From: Dactylonectria macrodidyma
Taxonomy: Eukaryota; Ascomycota; Sordariomycetes; Hypocreales; Nectriaceae
Reading direction: 5' to 3'
Assembly: GCA_020744425.1 (NCBI GenBank)
Contig: JAGMUV010000013.1
Coordinates: 1,054,001-1,118,000 of the forward strand
Length of the DNA stretch: 64,000 bases
Below, one piece after another: positions 58,852 to 64,000 of the stretch (positions are counted from its first letter, which is position 1; every line of letters starts with the position of its first letter). The translations under genes were made by a program, and so were the position numbers. Below the pieces are notes generated by a model. The model was not told the DNA's origin. It was given only the letters and a program-made list of their open reading frames with translations, and made no database searches.

Positions 58852-61351
58852 ATGGACCTTTCCCAGCGTCCAAATCCGCACCACGCGCATCAACATCCCC
58901 AACTTCCCCAGCATCCTCAGCGCCAGCAGCAGCAGCAGCACCTCCACCACCAACCTCCACCACAGCAGCACCCATCGCATCAGCTCTCGCACCTCTCGCA
59001 CCATCCGTCGCCCTATGCAGTTGCCCATGCCGCCCCTTCCTCGCATTCAGCTCCCGGCGGGCCTGCGCTGACACCCGGTTCCGCATCCTCCACCTCGGCC
59101 GTCACCTCCCCCACCTCAGTCTCGCATCGCCTGCCTTCGGGCTCTAGAACCGCCAGGCATCACCACCCAAGCGAATATCAACAGGACACCGACGATCAGG
59201 ACGACACCACGCCTCTCAATGGCGATGAGCCTCCGAAGAAAAAGCAGAAGCGCAACAAGCCCACGCTGTCGTGCCATGAGTGCGTCGAGCGCAAGACCAA
59301 GGTGCGTTGTGTACCCTAGCAACTTGCGTCCTCTCCATTCCCTTTTCGTATTGTTGGTTATCTCCGTGGAGATGCGCCCACTTGTGCCACCCCAGATTCA
59401 ACATTGACATGTCATAATCTTCATTTCTCATTGGCCCATGGTTTTCGCATATCTCTCTTATCCCATCTCCCTGATCTCGATAGCATCGCTGCATGTTATA
59501 TCCTGACCAAACCACTGACAACCCGCTACGTAGTGCGATAGAGGACGACCCCATTGCCTTGCCTGTAAGGACATCTCTTGTTTTCTCTTCTCTCTTTCAA
59601 GATCAAATTGATCCTAACTTTTCCCAAGGCATCAAGCGTCAGACGGAATGCAGATATGCCCATGTCGCAAATTTGCTAGAGTATGCCGTTTCCATCCATC
59701 ACTGCTTGCCGCACTTGACTCTAACTACAGCATAGGGAGACAACTCGGTCAGCGGCAAATGGCCGACGCATGACGAAAGCTCCCAGGAAGAAGACCGACT
59801 CTAGTGGCAAGTCACCAATCCCCAATATCGCCGATCGAGTCATCTCCAATGATCCGGGTGCAACATCCAGAGGTGCTGTTGCCCTCTCCACTGGACTTCT
59901 CTCCAACGTCCCCTACTCGCTTCCCACCGCGAGCAATGTCTTTGGAATCGGGTCGGAATACCCATTTGCCAACTACTGGACCTGCGAGGGAGGTTTGCCC
60001 GAGGTCATCTCTGTGCTCCCTGACAAGAGCCAAGCCGACATCCTGTTGGGTCGTTACTTCGAATGTGTCGATCCAGTGTATCCCATGATTCACCGGCAAA
60101 CCTTTTACGCAGACTATGAACACTTTTGGCAGATGGGGCAACAAGAGAAGAGCGAGATGGAAGCTTCTTTCATCGCTATGATCTTTGTGATGCTCGCCCT
60201 AGGCACTCAGTTCGTAACCACCTCTACATCGCCCCGAGAGAGGAAGCAGACGGCCGAATTCTACGCTTCAGCCAGTAACCAGGCATTGAGGGTCGCATCC
60301 TACCTAAGTAGTGCCTCGTTGCGCTCAATTCAGGCAATGGTGCTAATTACATATTTCCTCATCAATGACAACCACGCATCGGATGGATGGGCGTTTGCAG
60401 GAATTCTGATCCGACAGGCATATGCTATGGGCCTTCATCGCGACCCAAATATCGGTGAGCATTGCTCCTGTGTGGTTACCAATTTCAAACCTTCTAACCC
60501 TAGTTAGTGACACCAAATGCCAGTCTCTTCGAGAAACAGCAGCGGAGAAAGGTTTGGCAAGCCGTATTACTCCAAGATACGTTTCTGACGGTCCTCTTGT
60601 CGCTACCACCGTCAGCCACGCACACCGACGTGTCGGTCGAGGACTTGTTGGATGATGGTTCGTCGATCGCGATGGGTGACCCTACGGACACCGCATATAT
60701 TCGAGGCTCATGGACACTTGCCAACCTGGTTCAAGAGACAATTTGCTCCCCTAGGTCACTGGATGTGCCTATCTGCACTACTGCAAGGCATAAATCGAAA
60801 TTGATTGCCGACTTTCGAGCTGTGTATCGCTCGTTTCCGGACGTGTTCCGATCGTGGGATCCGGACAGCATCACAACGCTAGCCAAAACAAACAAGCGTG
60901 TAGTTCGGCAGACTTTGTTCTTGACAAGCAACTACTTCCACAACTTGATGTTGGTTCACGCTTCGGAGAGCGCCGATGTCCCAGTCAACATCCGAGGCAC
61001 GCTCGAGGCGGCACACGATGCCATCAGTGCATTTTTCTTATTGTTTTCACTTCTTGAGATAGAGGCCCGCGTTTGGTGGGTATTTAACCATCGTGCCTTT
61101 TTAGAGGCGCTCTGCATCGGAAATGTTCTTCGTGAGGCGGCGAGGGAGCCAGGGGGCGCCGAGGCGTTGACGAGAGATCCGCTCCTTGTGAGAGCCAAAG
61201 CTGATATCAGTAAGTGTTCTCAAACAAGTACCATCGGCGATGACCTTCTAACATGCCAATAGCGAGGATGATTCAAATCATGCAAGTGATGGGCGAGGAC
61301 TCAGATGTGGCGCGGACTAGGGTTCAGGTGCTCAGCGAGCTTCTTGGGTAA
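58852..61351 (+). CDS. Zn2Cys6 (zinc cluster) transcription factor
   Basis: Model: exons 58852-59301, 59534-59564, 59629-59680, 59736-60454, 60508-61209 and 61263-61351, 680 residues. The N-terminus (1-125) is His/Gln/Pro/Ser-rich, then a basic KKKQKRNK stretch leads into the zinc cluster (about 139-166). Its cysteines are spread over three exons: SCHEC in exon 1, CDRGRPHCLA in the 31-base exon 2, the fifth Cys codon split by the next intron, and the sixth in IKRQTEC. The spacing C-x2-C-x6-C-x6-C-x2-C-x6-C is canonical. The fungal middle homology region follows from about 240 (LLGRYFECVDPVYPMIHRQTF, AFAGILIRQAYAMGLHRDP). A nuclear DNA-binding regulator is certain by family; its targets are unknown. 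The next genes give no clue. Confidence 0.92.
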
Positions 61352-62891
61352 CTTGAAGATAGGTCCAAGGGTGACGATTGAATGAAGCACGTGTTAAGAA
61401 GAGCTTTCTTGATGTTTGGGCTGCATGATGGATAGCATGGCGCTTGGCATACGAAGATGGATGGAGATGAAGCTGAGAGGATCTCCCTGAAGATTGGAGC
61501 ATTTTTACCATTTGAGGAGGCAGGCGGATCATGTTAGATGGATATACCTCGGTACAAAGTACATATGGTTCATTTATGAGTTGATTGTTTCATAGGACTT
61601 TCACGATGGAGTGACGTTTTTTACCCCTGCAACCCCGTCTTGGTCCGAGTGCACTTATCAGATGCAGCAAGCCTGAGACATGTAAGTGGAGGGGAATTCA
61701 TTCGTCAACCATCAGCCTAACTTAACCAGTCAAAAGCCAACCGGGAGGTGGGGAGAGGTGTTCTTGGCAGCACGTTCCTCTGGCGCTGCAGAGGGAAGGG
61801 CCCGGCAGGAGATGCCGAAGACGACCGGCCCCACGTGCGGGACTTGCAAGCAGTTGAGGCGACCAGGGAGAGCACGGGCGGGCCTAACGAAGAGCGATGA
61901 GCCGGGCTAACATTGTTAATAAGAGCCATGACGGGGTTACTGGAGGACACAGACCGGGGGGGCTGAGCGAAGGACTCGTCAGCTCGTCGGCGCTGATTGG
62001 CTAGCAGCTGCGCGGGACCAACCCTAGCAGCGATGAGTGGCTTGATGAAGTCGACGGATTGCGCAGCCCAACCCACTTCCCGCACGGAAAACATCAATGA
62101 GAAGCACAGGTCTTCATTCTGAAATCTGGAATGAAGGGCCTTTTTGCACCGCAAACGTACCAGCGCTATGACGCCAGCAGCTTGGTCCCAGTGCGCTACT
62201 TGGTCTGGGCTACGTAGGACGGCCTCGGGTTGTGCGTAGGGCATGCGTTTAGGAACATGGGATGACGACAAAGACGAGACGAGACGATGCAGCACCATGG
62301 ATAATGGCCGAGGGGAGGGATCGAGTCTGCCTGCCTCTTTCTGTATTTACCTCATGGCGCCATTTACCTATTCGTATTCTTGATCAAGCTTGTCCTTTAA
62401 GCTGCGTCTAGCTGCGTTTCCCATTTTCCGCAACTAGACTACTACCACAGTACAGAGCACCTATTCAGCATCACATCTCCGGGGTGTGTTCGTGATCCCC
62501 AAGGGCCCACAGTGCCTACGTACCTGCCCCCGAGGCACCGCGCGTCCCTTGCAACCCTCCCGGGCGACTTATCGGCCTCGCCTGCGCTTCTGCCATTGCC
62601 CAGCGCCTCTTTTTTCCTAGGGCGAAACCCATTCATTTCTGCGCCCTCTTCGCCGCCTGATATCCACGGCATTCCTGCCCTTCATATTCTCTCCCATCCT
62701 TTTGTTCCTCGATTCATATTATCCGTCTGCCTGAAACCACCCAAAAGACTATACGCGGATCCCCCAAACATAAACTCGCTCAACCGCAAAAGCTGGTGCC
62801 TATTCGTTCCCCTCCCTCGGCTCGGAGGCGATATCGTGACATTTTCGGGTTTCTTTCAACTGAGAGTCGGATACTGGTGGCCTAGCCCAAC
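61352..62891. other. intergenic region between the regulator and the secreted-protein gene
   Basis: About 1540 bases. A minus-strand frame of 193 codons at 61717-62298 has no motif and is not called. The last 350 bases are C/T-rich and look like the leader of the next gene. Confidence 0.5.
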
Positions 62892-64000
62892 ATGCGTGGC
62901 CTCACCAAGGCTGCTGCCTTTCTGCTGGCGCCGGCGCTGGCGAGGGCCTCGTCTATGAGTCTTGATAGTGGGTTGCCTAGTTCTCTCTGCTTACACGCTC
63001 CACTCACTGAAGGCATAACTGACACTCCAACAGAGGCATGGACTGTCGTCAACTTGGATATTCCCCCGGGCAATCATGATGTCGATTCTCTGGTAATGAC
63101 AACCTGCTCAACTCTTTGCTCAACTCACGCCCGTCACCGGGCTCTTATACTAACACATCCTCACACAGACCCTCCGCCTCAACATCCAAGAGACCGATGA
63201 AGTCTGTGGCCCAACCAGGCTTCTAGTCAACGGCCATTACCTCGAGCAAAACGAGGATGGCTTTGGATCCGGCGTCGTCCCCGTCGGGGAGGACATCCTC
63301 ATGACGGCCCACTGGCTCTTCTCCTGCGTCACCGACGACAATGGGCCTGCGGCCAAGCTCATGCGCTTCACCATCGACAAGTTGGATGGCGAGCCCACCT
63401 CCGACCTTGACTTCGCCATGACTTTCCGCCAGACCACCCCGGCCATCGTTCTCGAGCTGGGCGGCGCTGCTGTGACCGAGCCCTGGATTCCCATCGAGTC
63501 CGCGGACGGGCAACAGCCGGGTGAAGAGATGCCCGATCCGGATGATGAACTCGAGGCTCAGATCCACGAGCTTGAGCTCCTGCGCGTCCAAGTCGACAGC
63601 TTGATGGATCTCATCCACACCAAGGAGATGGCTATCCGCGAGCGTCTCGGCAACCAAGGCGACCACGGCCCGCCCCGTCCTCCTCCTCCTCCTCCGATCT
63701 TCATTATGCTCCAGGACTGCAACAGCGTCCAGTGCGTCGTCCGCACCCTCACCGACAAGGTCAAGCACACCGCCGGCCACTTCTACGGCGACTTCTTCAA
63801 GGCTGGCCACGGTCCTCCCCCTGAGCATGAGTCTGATTATAGCTGGGCCATGTCAGGTGAAAGACAGCCTCATCGTGGAGATGGTGGTCACCACAAACCC
63901 CCAGGCTTCCCTGGTAACCACTCGCGACCTTTCCCGCCGCCACCTCCTCCATTCTGCCCTCCTTGCCATGACGCTCCTCCACCTCCGCCTCCTCCCCCTC
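62892..64000 (+). CDS. secreted proline-rich protein of unknown function (partial, runs off the window)
   Basis: Model: exons 62892-62967, 63034-63092 and 63169 to beyond 64000; no stop is reached. MRGLTKAAAFLLAPALARA is a signal peptide. The mature part opens with WTVVNLDIPPGNHDVD and TLRLNIQETDEVCGP, a beta-rich region of about 120 residues with conserved-looking Cys and Trp (HWLFSCV, TEPWIPI). A short acidic helix follows (ELEAQIHELELLRVQVDSL). Then there are Pro runs (RPPPPPPI), a second Cys-containing patch (LQDCNSVQCVVRTLTDKV) and a His/Pro/Gly-rich tail up to the window end. The pattern resembles a fungal secreted family, perhaps DUF7728, but I am not sure. The first intron's acceptor is taken as CAG at 63031-63033, giving LDKAWTVV. 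Confidence 0.75.

Noticed and set aside
58439..59086. 215-codon antisense frame and a 270-codon frame (58335-59147) overlapping the Zn2Cys6 gene start
   Set aside because: The His/Gln/Pro-rich, C-rich DNA keeps several frames open at once; neither shows a motif, and the zinc-cluster frame is clearly the coding one.
61717..62298. 193-codon minus-strand frame after the regulator
   Set aside because: No recognisable motif or conserved pattern, and no supporting promoter or intron signals were seen.
1..64000. Secondary-metabolite cluster, intact transposon, CRISPR array or rRNA genes
   Set aside because: No polyketide synthase, peptide synthetase, terpene or tailoring genes flank the decarboxylase or the regulator. 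No transposase or reverse-transcriptase motif, spaced repeat array or rRNA sequence was recognised.

Overview
The window is nuclear DNA of a filamentous ascomycete (Pezizomycotina), most likely a Sordariomycete. Genes carry short introns (about 50-195 bases) with GT...AG ends and, where checked, a CTAAC-like branch site. Fungus-specific families are present: a Zn2Cys6 regulator with a fungal middle homology region, a 2EXR/F-box-like protein and an NTE1 with fungal architecture. No bacterial operon features, rRNA, tRNA, CRISPR array or intact transposon was found. Exon boundaries were read by hand from splice consensus, reading phase and family conservation, so they are models.

Layout. 1-10 kb is gene-sparse: an alpha-arrestin-like gene (3.0-4.5 kb), an aromatic-L-amino-acid decarboxylase with a TATA box (7.6-9.25 kb) and a small RS-rich membrane protein (9.6-10.0 kb). 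10.7-37.6 kb is a dense housekeeping block of twelve genes, mostly alternating in strand: NTE1 (-), GPN2 (+), POP5 (-), a gephyrin/CnxE-type molybdenum cofactor gene (+), the V-ATPase c'' subunit (-), TFIIA small subunit (+), a TMEM42-like small membrane protein (+), a Gef1-like CLC exchanger (-), a DPB3-like histone-fold protein (+), U2A'/LEA1 (-), VPS15 (-) and a 2EXR-like protein (+). A conserved coiled-coil/proline-rich unknown follows at 38.7-39.9 kb.

39.9-53.1 kb is a gene desert of about 13 kb with many short simple repeats and no convincing reading frame. It is broken only at its end by an FMN-binding PNPO-like (Alr4036-type) gene (53.1-53.9 kb). Another 5 kb empty stretch, partly A/T-richer, leads to a Zn2Cys6 transcription factor (58.85-61.35 kb), whose zinc cluster is assembled from three exons, one of only 31 bases. 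The window ends inside a secreted proline-rich protein gene (62.9 kb onward).

The block genes do not form one pathway. They cover lipid turnover (NTE1), RNA polymerase assembly (GPN2), RNA processing (POP5, LEA1), molybdenum cofactor synthesis, endomembrane pH and ion balance (V-ATPase c'', CLC), transcription and replication (TFIIA, DPB3-like) and PI3-kinase/autophagy signalling (VPS15). Several pairs share a short head-to-head promoter region, and GPN2 and POP5 stop codons lie 7 bases apart tail to tail. I saw no clearly new multi-gene system. The items most worth checking are the gene desert, a candidate double frameshift in the 2EXR-like gene, and microexons whose skipping would inactivate the CLC and Zn2Cys6 proteins.
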